A stretch of DNA of 64,000 bases from Silvimonas terrae (GTDB lineage: Bacteria > Pseudomonadota > Gammaproteobacteria > Burkholderiales > Chitinibacteraceae), in NCBI RefSeq assembly GCF_014202765.1, contig NZ_JACHHN010000002.1, positions 124,001 through 188,000 of the forward strand. The letters are read 5' to 3'. Below are positions 41,702 to 52,025 of this stretch, piece by piece. The notes beneath the pieces are model-generated. The model was given only the letters and a program-made list of their open reading frames with translations. It was not told the DNA's origin and searched no databases. Each line of letters opens with the position of its first letter. The stretch's first letter is position 1. The position numbers and the translations under genes are program-made.

Positions 41702-42232
41702 ATGAAGCCAGCTTGCAGTCAAAGCGTCGCGCTGTTGACCATGGTTCTGGTTCTGGCCGGATGTTCCTCTACACCGGTCAGCCGTCCGTCCCAACCCGCA
41801 GCCAGCCGGCCGGTCGATCGGAGCGTCAGCACGATCCAGGTGCCGTCTGAAGACCGTCAGGAAATCGTGCTGTACGCCTTGAGTTTGCTGGATGTGAACT
41901 ATCAGTTTGGCGGTGCCAATCCGGAAGCCGGGCTCGATTGCAGCGGACTGGTGTACTTCATCTACAAGAATGCGCTGGGTGTAACGCTGCCGCACAACGC
42001 GGCTGAGATGGCGAGATTGGCGCGCCCGGTGGATCGGCAAAAGCTGCAGGCCGGGGATCTGGTGTTCTTTAATACCCTGGGCAAGCCGTATTCCCATGTT
42101 GGCGTTTACATTGGCGACAACAAGTTTGTGCACGCGCCATCCAGCCGTGGGCATATCAAGGTGGAGTCACTGAATTCGCCATGGTTTGCCGCACGTTTTG
42201 AAGGCGGGCGCTCGCTGATGGCCGTCAACTAG
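41702..42232 (+). CDS. NlpC/P60-family peptidoglycan hydrolase lipoprotein
   Basis: Cell-wall endopeptidase of 176 aa. A lipoprotein signal peptide (lipobox LAGC) is followed by a Pro/Ser-rich linker and the NlpC/P60 domain: catalytic Cys in GLDCSGLVYFIYK, His in SHVGVYIG and a third polar residue in FVHAPSS. GDLVFFNT is the characteristic motif. The start ATG at 41702 yields the signal peptide; codons further upstream are unlikely. It resembles Spr/MepS and YafL-type hydrolases. It shares a bidirectional terminator with flgN. Confidence 0.92.
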   Translation: MKPACSQSVALLTMVLVLAGCSSTPVSRPSQPAASRPVDRSVSTIQVPSEDRQEIVLYALSLLDVNYQFGGANPEAGLDCSGLVYFIYKNALGVTLPHNAAEMARLARPVDRQKLQAGDLVFFNTLGKPYSHVGVYIGDNKFVHAPSSRGHIKVESLNSPWFAARFEGGRSLMAVN

Positions 42233-42247
42233 TCTGTTGCAAGGGTA

Positions 42248-42284
42248 CAAACAAAAAGCACGCCATTGGCGTGCTTTTTGTTTG
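42248..42284. terminator. Bidirectional terminator between NlpC gene and flgN
   Basis: CAAACAAAAAGCACGCC and GGCGTGCTTTTTGTTTG form a perfect 17-bp stem over a 3-nt loop, T-rich from both directions. Confidence 0.93.
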
Positions 42285-42298
42285 TCTGCGATCAGCAA

Positions 42299-42853
42299 TC
42301 AGGCTTTGTCGCGGGTGATGGAGCCAGGGCGACTGCTGAGCTGGCCCGTATCCGAATACACCTGGGAGCCATCATTACGCTCTTGCACCAGATCGGCGAC
42401 AAAACCATCGACCAGTTGCCGGCGGGTATCAATCAGCGAACCATTGCTGCGATTGATGGCAGCGGCCTGGCGGGCCTGTTCGCGCAGCGTATTCCAGGCG
42501 CTGGCGCCTTCTGGCAGGTTGGCTTCAAACCAGCGCTGCACATCCGCTTGATGGGTGGCAATGCCGTGTTCGGCAAACCAGGTTTCAACCAGGCGGGTGG
42601 TCTGCTCGGTATGGTTGGCCGCTGACTGCTTGGCTTGCAACAGGCCGCCAAGCTCGTCAATGCGGTTGTTGACGAGGCAATCTTGTTCCTGATGCAGCAG
42701 CGTGAGCAGCTCGGCCAGCGCGCTGGATGCATTCTGGATCAATTCAATAACGGATTGGGTTTGAACCACAGGCGTAGTCGCTACGAAGAAGGGAATCAAA
42801 AACGCGGGCGATGCAGCCGCGGCGGGCACTCGGGCCCGTGCCGCGGGCGTCAC
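42299..42853 (-). CDS. flgN: Flagellar export chaperone FlgN
   Basis: Chaperone for the hook-filament junction proteins FlgK and FlgL in flagellar export; up to 184 aa. Helical FlgN features: ALAELLTLLHQEQDCLVNNRIDELGGLLQAKQ near the N-terminal third and a C-terminal segment INRSNGSLIDTRRQL. Start uncertain: GTG 42853 lies 4 bp after the flgM stop but adds about 28 odd Ala/Pro-rich residues. Homology seems to start near VVQTQSVIELIQ (GTG 42769), giving the usual length of about 155, though without a ribosome-binding site. It forms an operon with flgM. Confidence 0.8.
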   Translation of the reverse strand: MTPAARARVPAAAASPAFLIPFFVATTPVVQTQSVIELIQNASSALAELLTLLHQEQDCLVNNRIDELGGLLQAKQSAANHTEQTTRLVETWFAEHGIATHQADVQRWFEANLPEGASAWNTLREQARQAAAINRSNGSLIDTRRQLVDGFVADLVQERNDGSQVYSDTGQLSSRPGSITRDKA

Positions 42854-42857
42854 GATA

Positions 42858-43169
42858 TTACTGGCTCAACAGGTCTTGCACGCTGGAAATCAGCTTGTCG
42901 GCAATGTTGTCAGCGCGCACGGTGAAGCGACCCTCGCTGATGGCTTGACGCAAGGATGCAACACGGTCGCTATCAAATACACTATTGTCGCTGCCGGTCT
43001 GGTCGGTCTGACCCAATTGCGCGGCAATGGGGTTGAGTGTGACGTTTTCCTGGGCAGCGCCTGCAGATTCTTGTGTCGATGCGGACTGACTGGCAGTCGA
43101 AGACGAACGACTGGCGTCGGAACGCGTAGGCGTCGGCAGGGATACTTTGCCAGATTGGTCTATTTTCAT
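42858..43169 (-). CDS. flgM: Anti-sigma-28 factor FlgM
   Basis: Cytoplasmic inhibitor of sigma-28 (FliA) that is secreted when the hook is complete; 103 aa. The N-terminal half is disordered and Ser/Thr-rich (MKIDQSGKVSLPTP). The C-terminal sigma-binding helices are VFDSDRVASLRQAISEGRFTVRADNIADKLISSVQDLL, with the typical V-x-x-L-R-x-A-I-x-x-G. ATG 43169 follows GGGAAAGGTAACC. A consensus sigma-28 promoter lies at 43227-43253. The gene is away from flgA and other flagellar genes. Confidence 0.93.
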   Translation of the reverse strand: MKIDQSGKVSLPTPTRSDASRSSSTASQSASTQESAGAAQENVTLNPIAAQLGQTDQTGSDNSVFDSDRVASLRQAISEGRFTVRADNIADKLISSVQDLLSQ

Positions 43170-43226
43170 GGTTACCTTTCCCGCCCGCCGGTACGGCAGG
43201 CTGCGCATTAACGTTTATTATGCCAA

Positions 43227-43253
43227 TTATCGGCAACGCACGTGGGAACTTTA
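43227..43253 (-). promoter_or_regulatory. Sigma-28 (FliA) promoter of flgM-flgN
   Basis: On the minus strand TAAAGTTC, 11 bp, GCCGATAA: seven of eight -35 bases and all eight -10 bases match the enterobacterial sigma-28 consensus with the exact spacing. Transcription would start near 43217, about 48 bp before flgM. Confidence 0.9.
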
Positions 43254-43679
43254 GGGTTGATTGGGCCCGATTTGCGGCTTTGTCGCCCCGGTGGTTACGG
43301 TATATCCACCGATAACGCCTTGCGCAGGATCAAACTGGAGCATGCCTTAGCCCACTGGCGCATACCGGTCCGGGCAGACAGATGGCAGATTCTGCCGCAA
43401 AGAATGCAACGCGTGTGCAAACAGACGGCCCGCAAAGCCTTGGCATACAAGGGTTGTCCCGATTGTCATAAGGCACCTTGGGCCCGCTTTGCCACCTCTG
43501 AGGCGTGCCGTGCTTGGGGAGGGCAGAACGTTGCTGTATAGTTGCGTGATTTTTGGGTTCCGCCCCAGACCAAAAAAGCCGTCAAAGCCGCTAGAGCAGG
43601 CGTTTTACAACGGTGGAACACCACGCAATCCTGTGCAATACCCAAAGCCCTGGCGGCTTCTCAGGGAAACAAAAACAGT
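43254..43679. other. Intergenic region upstream of accA
   Basis: About 425 bp with no supported gene. An open frame of 99 codons at 43242-43541 (GTG start) uses several rare codons (ATA, AGA, AGG), overlaps the sigma-28 promoter and resembles no family. The accA promoter should lie toward the right end; no clear box was recognised. Confidence 0.6.
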
Positions 43680-44648
43680 ATGAAGACCACTTTTCTGGAT
43701 TTTGAACAACCGATCGCTGAACTCGAGAACAAGATCGAGGAACTGCGCTATGTGCAGGACGATTCGGCAGTCGACATCTCTGTGGAAATCGGTCACCTGG
43801 AAAAGAAAAGCCAGGAACTGACCAAGGCCATTTACGCCAAGATCACCTCGGCCCAGATTGGCCAGGTGGCACGCCACCCGCAGCGCCCGTACACCCTTGA
43901 TTACATCAAGGCTCTGTTCACCGATTTTGAAGAACTGCATGGTGACCGTCACTATGCGGACGATGCCGCCATTGTCGGCGGTGTGGCGCGTTTTAACGGC
44001 CAGAGTGTGGTCGTGATCGGCCATCAGAAGGGCCGTGACACCAAAGACCGCCAATACCGCAATTTCGGCATGCCGCGCCCGGAGGGTTACCGCAAGGCGC
44101 TGCGCTTGATGAAACTGGCCGAAAAATTCAATCTGCCCATCCTGACGTTTGTCGATACCCCGGGTGCTTATCCGGGTATTGGTGCGGAAGAGCGTGGCCA
44201 GTCCGAGGCCATTGGCCGCAATCTGTTTGAAATGACCAGGTTGCGCGTGCCGGTGATCTGCACCGTGATTGGCGAAGGTGGTTCTGGCGGTGCGCTGGCC
44301 ATTGCCGTCGCTGACCAGGTCATGATGCTGCAGTACTCCACGTACTCTGTCATTTCGCCGGAAGGTTGTGCCTCCATTCTGTGGAAAACCGCAGAAAAAG
44401 CGTCGGATGCCGCAGAAGCCATGGGGATTACCTCTGGCCGCCTGAAAACCCTGGGTTTGATCGACAAGATCATCAATGAACCCGTGGGTGGCGCACATCG
44501 CAATCATCAGCAAATGATGGTCGCCATGAAAAAAGCGCTGACCGATGCCCTCAAGTCGGTGCAGGACAAGTCGGTAGACGAGTTGCTGGATACCCGCTTT
44601 GATCGCCTGATGGCTTATGGCAAGTTCAAGGAAGTTGACCCTGCCTGA
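43680..44648 (+). CDS. accA: Acetyl-CoA carboxylase carboxyltransferase subunit alpha
   Basis: Alpha subunit of the carboxyltransferase that transfers CO2 from biotin to acetyl-CoA, first step of fatty-acid synthesis; 322 aa, normal length. [20 protein letters not shown] is the usual N-terminus. Crotonase-fold motifs: [56 protein letters not shown] and [23 protein letters not shown] 43680 is preceded by CAGGGAAACAAAAACAGT; the frame upstream is not protein-like. tilS overlaps or adjoins its 3' end, a common arrangement. Confidence 0.97.
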   Translation: MKTTFLDFEQPIAELENKIEELRYVQDDSAVDISVEIGHLEKKSQELTKAIYAKITSAQIGQVARHPQRPYTLDYIKALFTDFEELHGDRHYADDAAIVGGVARFNGQSVVVIGHQKGRDTKDRQYRNFGMPRPEGYRKALRLMKLAEKFNLPILTFVDTPGAYPGIGAEERGQSEAIGRNLFEMTRLRVPVICTVIGEGGSGGALAIAVADQVMMLQYSTYSVISPEGCASILWKTAEKASDAAEAMGITSGRLKTLGLIDKIINEPVGGAHRNHQQMMVAMKKALTDALKSVQDKSVDELLDTRFDRLMAYGKFKEVDPA

Positions 44649-45984
44649 TACCCTGTCGGGTGACTTGATGGTCGCCCGGCTGGCCCCTTTTTGCCCGGAT
44701 GCAAGCCCGCCAGCCCGCCTTTGTGTGGGTCTCTCTGGCGGGCTTGATTCTGTGGTGCTGCTGCACCTGCTTGCCACCGCGCGTAGCAAACTCCCGTTTG
44801 ACCTGACTGCGTTACATGTCCACCACGGTCTCTCACCCAATGCCGATGACTGGGCCGCGTTTGCGCGCGACTACGCCGCCAGTCTGAACGTGCCCTGTTC
44901 GGTCGAACGCGTGGTGCTCACCGAGCGCCGCAGCCACGGTATTGAAGCGGCTGCCCGAAGTGCGCGTTACGCGGCGTTTGCGCGGACCGGGGTAGACGTG
45001 GTGCTGACCGCACATCATCAAGGCGATCAGGTGGAGACCGTGCTGCTTAATCTCTTGCGCGGTAGCGGCTTGCCGGGCCTGGCCGCCATGCCCTCAGCCC
45101 GCCCGCTGAATCAGCACACCACCTTGTTGCGTCCTTTGCTGGATATCCCGCGTGATGAGTTGCTGCGCTATGCCCAGCAACATGGCTTGCGCTGGATTGA
45201 GGATGAAAGCAATCAGCAAACCGACTTTGACCGGAACTTCCTGCGACACAAGGTGATCCCGGTTGCGGCAGAAGCGTTTCCGTCGCTGGCCCGCAGTGTC
45301 ACACGCAGTGCGCGCCATATTGCGGAGGCGCAGTCCTTGCTGGATGAACTGGCGCAAGCCGACCTGGCGCATTGCGTGACCGAGGGGGCGTTCTTGCTGG
45401 GTACGTCACTCTCGCCTTTGCGCTTGCGCCATGCGCTGCGCCACTGGCTGGCGGGGCAAGGGCTGGTGCTCGATACCCGGGCGTTTGATGAACTTTGGCG
45501 AACCGCAACCCAGGCCGCCAGCGACAGTCAACCCGCGCTGATCTGGCGCAAACAGGCGGTGCGCCGTTACCGTGACCGCTTGTATGTGACGGCGGCAGAC
45601 GTCCGGCCGGGCGTGGCAACCGCGCTGGTCTGGCGGGAGGGTACACCTGATGTGGTGCCGGCCTGGCGGGGCCAGTTGGTCTGGCAGCGAGTGGCGCAAG
45701 GTGGCGTGGCGGCGGCCCATCTGGCCGGTGAAATCTCGCTCCGGCCATGGCAAGGCGCACGAACATTGCGCCTGCGGGCAGATGGCCCGGCACAGCAGCT
45801 CAAAACCCTGGCCCAAACCCACGGTATTGCACCGTGGGTGCGTAGCCAGACACCGCTGTTATACAAAGGCGAGCAATTGCTGGCCTGGCCGGGTGTTGGT
45901 GTACAAGCCGAATTCCAGGCGACCGAAGGCGAGCACGGCTGGTTGCCGTTCTGGCAGCCCGATCGGCCGTACCAACCCCTCTAA
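44617..45984 (+). CDS. tilS: tRNA(Ile)-lysidine synthase
   Basis: Modifies C34 of tRNA-Ile2 to lysidine so that it reads AUA; up to 455 aa. PP-loop [18 protein letters not shown] and [13 protein letters not shown] are visible, with [23 protein letters not shown] and [23 protein letters not shown]. The C-terminal TilS_C region is present ([24 protein letters not shown]). Start uncertain: ATG 44617 overlaps accA by 32 bp, whereas ATG 44668 has a fair GGGTGA upstream and still precedes the PP-loop by 20 residues. The 3' end overlaps the convergent DUF779 gene by 4 bp. Confidence 0.94.
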   Translation: MASSRKLTLPDTLSGDLMVARLAPFCPDASPPARLCVGLSGGLDSVVLLHLLATARSKLPFDLTALHVHHGLSPNADDWAAFARDYAASLNVPCSVERVVLTERRSHGIEAAARSARYAAFARTGVDVVLTAHHQGDQVETVLLNLLRGSGLPGLAAMPSARPLNQHTTLLRPLLDIPRDELLRYAQQHGLRWIEDESNQQTDFDRNFLRHKVIPVAAEAFPSLARSVTRSARHIAEAQSLLDELAQADLAHCVTEGAFLLGTSLSPLRLRHALRHWLAGQGLVLDTRAFDELWRTATQAASDSQPALIWRKQAVRRYRDRLYVTAADVRPGVATALVWREGTPDVVPAWRGQLVWQRVAQGGVAAAHLAGEISLRPWQGARTLRLRADGPAQQLKTLAQTHGIAPWVRSQTPLLYKGEQLLAWPGVGVQAEFQATEGEHGWLPFWQPDRPYQPL

Positions 45985-46367
45985 GCGGCCAGTGGCGCGG
46001 GGTGCTGCGCCAACCACGCCCATTCCTCATCGGTGTACAAGCGAGAGCGCGTCAGAAAGCGCAAGCCGGTGGGGCGTTCCAGCGAGAACATACCGCCGTT
46101 GCCGGGGATCGCATCAATCATTAAATGAGTATGTTCCCAGTAGCTGTACTGTGATTCGCTCATATAAAACGGCACGCCGCCGATTTCGCCCAGCAAGACA
46201 TCGGACGAGCCCACCATAAACTCATCGCGCGGGAAACACATTGGCGCGCTGCCATCACAGCAGCCACCGGACTGGTGAAACAGCAAATCGCCGTGCTGCG
46301 CTTTAAGTTGCTCAATAAGCTTGAGCGCCTCTGGCGTTGCGGTGACGCGGGTAACCTGGTCGGTCAT
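45981..46367 (-). CDS. DUF779 family protein
   Basis: Protein of 128 aa of the DUF779 family. The conserved core HQSGGCCDGSAPMCFPRDEF contains three cysteines that could bind metal, followed by SQYSYWEHTHLMIDAIPG and the C-terminal LERPTGLRFLTRSRLYTDEEW. The family is typically encoded beside aldehyde (acetaldehyde) dehydrogenases, as here, 66 bp downstream of one. The biochemical role is not established; an accessory or redox function is inferred. ATG 46367 follows AAGGAGACCCGC. Confidence 0.88.
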   Translation of the reverse strand: MTDQVTRVTATPEALKLIEQLKAQHGDLLFHQSGGCCDGSAPMCFPRDEFMVGSSDVLLGEIGGVPFYMSESQYSYWEHTHLMIDAIPGNGGMFSLERPTGLRFLTRSRLYTDEEWAWLAQHPAPLAA

Positions 46368-46385
46368 GCGGGTCTCCTTGTCAGG

Positions 46386-46422
46386 GCATGGCGGCCCGGC
46401 CTATTGCCACTGGCCGCCATGC
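46386..46422 (-). promoter_or_regulatory. Hairpin between aldehyde dehydrogenase and DUF779 genes
   Basis: GCATGGCGGCC and GGCCGCCATGC form a perfect 11-bp stem with a 15-nt loop in the 66-bp gap, without T run. Probable processing or partial-attenuation structure. Confidence 0.5.
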
Positions 46423-46433
46423 AGGGGATGCGC

Positions 46434-47954
46434 TTAGAAGAAACCCAGCGCCTTGTCTGAATAGCTCACCAACAGGTTCTTGGTTTGCTGATAGTGATCC
46501 AGCATCATCTTGTGGTTTTCACGCCCGATGCCCGATTGTTTGTAGCCACCAAATGCCGCATGCGCCGGGTAAGCGTGATAGCAGTTGGTCCAGACCCGGC
46601 CCGCCTGGATTTCCCGGCCAAAGTGGTAAGCCCGGTTCACATCCCGCGTCCACACGCCAGCGCCCAGGCCGTAGAGGGTATCGTTGGCAATTTCGAGCGC
46701 TTCGGCTTCATCTTTGAAGGTGGTCACCGACACGACCGGGCCAAAGATTTCTTCCTGAAAGATGCGCATCTTGTTATTGCCCGCAAACACGGTGGGCTTG
46801 ATGTAATAACCCTTGGTCAACTCACCGTCAAAGCGTGCCGGTTCACCGCCGGTAAGGCACTTGGCGCCTTCTTGTTTACCCAGATCCAGATAAGACACGA
46901 TCTTCTCAAACTGCTCTTGTGAGGCTTGTGCGCCGATCATGGTATTGCCATCCAGCGGATGGCCCTGGCGGATGGCCTCCACGCGTTTGATGGCGCGTTC
47001 CATAAAGCGCTCGTAGATCGATTCCTGCACCAGCGCACGGGAAGGGCAGGTACACACTTCGCCCTGATTGAGCGCAAACATGGCAAAGCCTTCCAGCGCT
47101 TTGTCAAAAAAGGCGTCGTCGGCACGCATTACATCGTCAAAGAAGATATTCGGGCTCTTGCCGCCCAGTTCCAGCGTGACCGGGATCAGATTCTGGCTGG
47201 CGTATTGCATGATCAAACGGCCGGTGGTGGTCTCACCGGTAAACGCAATCTTGGCGATACGCTTGTTGCTGGCCAGCGGCTTGCCGGCTTCCAGACCAAA
47301 GCCGTTGACGACGTTGAGTACGCCCGGCGGCAGCAGGTCTGCAATCAGGTCTAGCAAAACGAGGATGGAGGCCGGCGTCTGTTCAGCCGGTTTCAGCACG
47401 ACACAATTGCCCGCAGCCAGCGCCGGGGCCAGTTTCCAGGTGGCCATCAAAATCGGGAAATTCCACGGAATGATCTGGCCAACCACGCCCAGCGGTTCAT
47501 GAAAATGGTAGGCAATGGTGTCGTGATCGATCTCGGAAATCCCGCCTTCCTGCGCCCGTACCGCGCCAGCAAAATAGCGGAAGTGATCAATCGCCAGCGG
47601 GATATCCGCCGCGCGGGTTTCGCGGATCGGCTTGCCGTTATCAATGGTTTCCGCCACGGCAAGTACTTCCAGATTGGCTTCCATGCGATCGGCAATCTTG
47701 TTCAGGATATTGGCGCGTTCTGCCGGCGAGGTTCTGCCCCAGGCGCCTTTGGCGGCGTGGGCGGCATCCAGCGCCAGTTCCACGTCCGCTGCCTGTGAGC
47801 GCGGTACCTGGCAGAACGGCTCGCCGGTAATGGGCGAGACATTGTCAAAATAGCCGCCATCCACCGGCGCAACCCACTTCCCGCCAATGTAGTTTTCATA
47901 TTGTTTGCGATAAGGGAAGGGCAGATTCAGGAACTTCATCTCAGCGTGGTTCAT
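46434..47954 (-). CDS. NAD-dependent aldehyde dehydrogenase (AldB/ExaC-like)
   Basis: Oxidises aldehydes, probably acetaldehyde, to acids; 506 aa. ALDH superfamily motifs: [32 protein letters not shown], the general base Glu in [13 protein letters not shown], catalytic Cys in [14 protein letters not shown], and [37 protein letters not shown] is the AldB/ExaC-type N-terminus. ATG 47954 is preceded by AGAGGAGAACCGGTCAA. It is transcribed divergently from an AcoR-like sigma-54 activator, behind a consensus sigma-54 promoter, and followed by a DUF779 gene. Confidence 0.95.
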   Translation of the reverse strand: MNHAEMKFLNLPFPYRKQYENYIGGKWVAPVDGGYFDNVSPITGEPFCQVPRSQAADVELALDAAHAAKGAWGRTSPAERANILNKIADRMEANLEVLAVAETIDNGKPIRETRAADIPLAIDHFRYFAGAVRAQEGGISEIDHDTIAYHFHEPLGVVGQIIPWNFPILMATWKLAPALAAGNCVVLKPAEQTPASILVLLDLIADLLPPGVLNVVNGFGLEAGKPLASNKRIAKIAFTGETTTGRLIMQYASQNLIPVTLELGGKSPNIFFDDVMRADDAFFDKALEGFAMFALNQGEVCTCPSRALVQESIYERFMERAIKRVEAIRQGHPLDGNTMIGAQASQEQFEKIVSYLDLGKQEGAKCLTGGEPARFDGELTKGYYIKPTVFAGNNKMRIFQEEIFGPVVSVTTFKDEAEALEIANDTLYGLGAGVWTRDVNRAYHFGREIQAGRVWTNCYHAYPAHAAFGGYKQSGIGRENHKMMLDHYQQTKNLLVSYSDKALGFF

Positions 47955-48028
47955 TTGACCGGTTCTCCTCTTTGAGTGGGGCAAGTGTTGTCACCTGTAC
48001 CAGCCCCGGTGGGGCCAACCACACTGTT

Positions 48029-48043
48029 GCAAGCGCTGTGCCA
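48029..48043 (-). promoter_or_regulatory. Sigma-54 promoter of the aldehyde dehydrogenase operon
   Basis: Minus strand TGGCAC-AGCGC-TTGC: perfect -24 and -12 elements with the required 5-bp spacing. The start of transcription would be near 48017, 63 bp before the gene. Confidence 0.92.
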
Positions 48044-48138
48044 CCTTGTGCTGCGTATGCATCAATCACGCAATGTGCTGATTTTTCGGGGTTTTCCGGC
48101 CGGGGCTGGCGAAGGGTGTCGGTGCTTTTGCGCCAGAA

Positions 48139-48154
48139 TGCAACAGGTGTTACA
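48139..48154. promoter_or_regulatory. Candidate upstream activator site
   Basis: TGCAACA-GG-TGTTACA, an inverted repeat with one mismatch, about 105 bp upstream of the sigma-54 -24 element, i.e. at enhancer distance for the divergent AcoR-like activator. Confidence 0.65.
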
Positions 48155-48238
48155 TTGGCTGGTGAACAGTCAAGGCCTTGATTCTGAACGAAAATCTCGT
48201 TGCACTGCAGCACGGATTGACGACCTGCGGAGAGCCCT

Positions 48239-50083
48239 GTGCCCTATTCATCATTCCAGCCGCTGGGCGAAACGGCCATGCCGCTGGACCTTGCCACCTT
48301 GCGCAACGCCCACGCCCGCTCGCGTCAGTTTGGCCTCTCGGAAAACACCCGGCCGGACTACGCTTTGCTCTCGCCCAATGCGCTGGCGCAACGGCTTGAC
48401 CAGCACCGCCTGTTCTACGAGCACGCGCTCCCGCTGGTCGAAACGTTGTATCAGCAGATCGCCAATACCCACAGCATGATCGTGCTGACAGATGCTTCCG
48501 GTCTGGTGTTGCATTCATTGGGGGACGACGATTTTCTGGCGCGCGCACAAAAAGTCGCGTTGCAGCCCGGGGCCATCTGGACAGAACAAAGCCAGGGCAC
48601 CAATGCCATCGGCACGGCCCTGGCAGAACATCGGCCCGCCACGGTACACGGCGACCAGCATTTTCTGAAAGCCAACCAGTTTCTGACCTGCGCCAGCGTA
48701 CCCATCCTTGACCCGCATGGCGGCTTGTCGGGCGTGATTGATGTGACGGGCGATTATCGCGGTTATCACCGTCACACCATGGCACTGGTACGCATGCAGG
48801 CGCAAACGCTGGAAAACCAGCTCTTGCGGGATGCGTTTACAGACGTGCTCTACCTGGGGTTTCACGGCCGGCGCGAGTTCGTCGGCACGCTGATGGAAGG
48901 CATTGCCGCTTTCTCGCTGGAGGGTCACTTGCTGGCCGCCAATGGCAGCGCGCGTTTTCAGTTGGGGCTGGAAGACGATATTGCCGGTTTGCGGTTTGAT
49001 GCGCTGTTTGATCCCGGTATGGAACATGTGCTGGCGCGTTGCCAGGCGGCGGGTGAGGGCTGGGTGACCTTGTGTTTGCATAACGGTGTGATGGTGCAGG
49101 CCCGCGCGGCTTTGCGCTTGCGTGATGCGCCCGTGGTGACGCGCGTGTCGCCGCGCTTGTCACGGCTGGGATATCTGAATACCGGTGACGCACAACTGGC
49201 GCGGGTGCTGGAGCGCGTTGGCAAGGTGCTGGGGCGGGATGTGCCGGTGTTGATTACCGGGGAAACCGGGACCGGCAAGGAGATGCTGGCCCAGGCCATG
49301 CACGGCGATTCACCGCGCGCGGATAAATCCTTTGTGGCGGTCAACTGTGCCTCGATTCCGGAGACGCTGATCGAATCCGAATTATTTGGCTACGCCGATG
49401 GTGCATTCACTGGTGCGCGGCATAAAGGCCATCGCGGCAAGATCGTGCAAGCCCACGGCGGCACGCTGTTTCTGGACGAGATTGGCGATATGCCGCTGGC
49501 CTTGCAGGCGCGGTTGCTGCGCGTGTTGCAGCAGCGCGAGGTCATCCCGCTGGGTAGTGCCCAGGCCGTGCCGGTGGATATTGCACTGATCTGTGCCACG
49601 CATTGTGACCTGCCGGCCATGGTGCAACGGGGCGAATTCCGGGCCGATCTGTATTACCGCATTCAAGGGCTGACCGTGCGGCTGCCACCCACGCGTGAGC
49701 GCACGGACCTCGCGGCGGTGATCCGCAAAATGCTCAATGCCGAACAAACCGGGCAGCTGCGTTACACGCTCTCGCCGCAAGTCATGGACCTTTTTCTGGC
49801 CTACGCGTGGCCGGGCAATTTCCGGCAGTTGTACAACGTACTGCATACCGCGTGTGTGCTGGCGGGGGACGAGACAGAAATTACCCTGGCGCATTTGCCG
49901 GATGATTTTGTAATTCTGGCTGAAGCGGGCGGCCATGCTCAGGAGAGCAGCGCCGGCCGCCTGGCAACGGTGACGCAAACCGCCATCCAGTCTGCGCTGG
50001 CCGAGCATGAGGGCAACGTGTCAGCGGCAGCGCGGGCGCTGGGTGTGTCGCGGAATACGATTTACCGCAAGCAACGGCATTGA
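48239..50083 (+). CDS. Sigma-54-dependent transcriptional activator, AcoR-like
   Basis: Enhancer-binding protein of 614 aa. A GAF sensor region occupies about residues 70-210 (SMIVLTDASGLVLHSLGD, GTNAIGTALAEHRPATVHG, SVPILDPHGGLSGVIDVTG). The AAA+ domain has Walker A GETGTGKEML, GAFTGA (sigma-54 contact) and Walker B GGTLFLDEIGD. A Fis-type helix-turn-helix ends the protein (VSAAARALGVSRNTIYRKQ). I use the GTG at 48239 because GCGGAGAGCCCT precedes it; ATG 48281 is an alternative. It is divergent from the aldehyde dehydrogenase operon, its likely target. The effector is unknown (acetaldehyde or a related compound is inferred from context). Confidence 0.93.
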   Translation: MPYSSFQPLGETAMPLDLATLRNAHARSRQFGLSENTRPDYALLSPNALAQRLDQHRLFYEHALPLVETLYQQIANTHSMIVLTDASGLVLHSLGDDDFLARAQKVALQPGAIWTEQSQGTNAIGTALAEHRPATVHGDQHFLKANQFLTCASVPILDPHGGLSGVIDVTGDYRGYHRHTMALVRMQAQTLENQLLRDAFTDVLYLGFHGRREFVGTLMEGIAAFSLEGHLLAANGSARFQLGLEDDIAGLRFDALFDPGMEHVLARCQAAGEGWVTLCLHNGVMVQARAALRLRDAPVVTRVSPRLSRLGYLNTGDAQLARVLERVGKVLGRDVPVLITGETGTGKEMLAQAMHGDSPRADKSFVAVNCASIPETLIESELFGYADGAFTGARHKGHRGKIVQAHGGTLFLDEIGDMPLALQARLLRVLQQREVIPLGSAQAVPVDIALICATHCDLPAMVQRGEFRADLYYRIQGLTVRLPPTRERTDLAAVIRKMLNAEQTGQLRYTLSPQVMDLFLAYAWPGNFRQLYNVLHTACVLAGDETEITLAHLPDDFVILAEAGGHAQESSAGRLATVTQTAIQSALAEHEGNVSAAARALGVSRNTIYRKQRH

Positions 50084-50100
50084 GGGGTGAGGAGGGGGAC
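50083..50100. repeat. Short GAGGGGTGAGGAGGGG tract
   Basis: Starts at the last base of the activator gene stop and matches the heptamer type seen after sucC (883-911), here without a complementary partner. Confidence 0.45.
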
Positions 50101-50117
50101 GTCCGCATGCCTCTGAC

Positions 50118-50239
50118 TCGTCATTCCTGCGAAAGCAGGAATCCAGTCCGCCCGCCACAGGCGGGCTTTCACTGGCAAACCAATTCGGTGCCTGCGGCAC
50201 GTTAGTTACACCTGGATTCCGGCGTTCGCCGGAATGACG
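50118..50239. repeat. Inverted pair of REP-like repeats
   Basis: Copy 1 at 50118-50148 (CGTCATTCCTGCGAAAGCAG type) and copy 2 at 50211-50239 in opposite orientation (GGATTCCGGCGTTCGCCGG type). Each is a small palindrome, TTCCTGC/GCAGGAA and TTCCGGC/GCCGGAA. Between them GCCCGCC and GGCGGGC form a third hairpin (50149-50165). The paired layout resembles a REPIN. Confidence 0.8.
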
Positions 50240-50367
50240 CCGTAGTTGTTTGAATCCGGGGTTGCCATGCAGATCGGCGCTTGAGCGGCAGCGTCTCCCC
50301 GTATTGCGCCTTGCTTCTTCCTGGCTATGAAACGATCCTGAGGAAGGGCAGGCGCTCCGCGCGCAAC

Positions 50368-51519
<1,152 letters not shown>

Positions 51520-51570
51520 TCAGTGGTAATCAAATAAAGGTCAGGTGAAGCCGGGCAGGGCTCAGGCCGG

Positions 51571-51915
51571 TTAGCCGAAGATGCCTTGATACAATTCGGG
51601 TTTATAGCCCACGGTGATCTGACCATCGCGCTCCAGCACCGGGCGCTTGATGACAGACGGCTGGGCCAGCATGACGGCAATGGCCGATTCGGCATCGACG
51701 ACGCCTGCTTTGGTGGCCTCATCAAGCTTGCGCCAGGTGGTGCCCTGGCGGTTTACCAGCGGCTCCCAGCCTGTGCGGGCAATCCAGCCGGCCAGCAATT
51801 CGCGGCTGACACCGTTCTTTTTGAAGTCATGCCATTCATAGTCGTGGCCTTGTTCAGTCAGCCACGTGCGGGCTTTTTTAACAGTGTCGCAATTGGGGAT
51901 GCCATAAAGCTTCAT
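51571..51915 (-). CDS. ArsC/Spx-family thioredoxin-fold protein (YffB-like)
   Basis: Protein of 114 aa with the ArsC-like fold: MKLYGIPNCDTVKKARTWL has the single active-site Cys (Cys9), WHDFKKNGVS, and SVIKRPVL with the conserved Arg-Pro. It lacks the additional cysteines of true arsenate reductases. The start is taken at 51915 where homology begins; an ATG five codons earlier is possible and neither has a strong ribosome-binding site. It is located upstream of dapE, which is usual for YffB. The function is unclear. Confidence 0.85.
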   Translation of the reverse strand: MKLYGIPNCDTVKKARTWLTEQGHDYEWHDFKKNGVSRELLAGWIARTGWEPLVNRQGTTWRKLDEATKAGVVDAESAIAVMLAQPSVIKRPVLERDGQITVGYKPELYQGIFG

Positions 51916-51967
51916 GGGTATGCTCGTCATATGAATTCTGGTGCGTGGCGGCTGGGGTAGGGCCCAT

Positions 51968-51994
51968 GAAAAAGGGCCGCTTTTTGCGGCCCTG
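51968..51994 (-). terminator. Terminator after pilU
   Basis: On the minus strand AGGGCCGC, AAAAA loop, GCGGCCCT followed by T5. It lies between pilU and the ArsC-like gene. Confidence 0.85.
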
Positions 51995-52025
51995 ATTATG
52001 CGGCTTAACGCGCATCAATGCAGCA

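Noticed and set aside
43242-43541. 99-codon plus-strand frame upstream of accA
   Set aside because: It overlaps the sigma-28 promoter of flgM, uses rare codons (ATA, AGA, AGG) and shows no domain.
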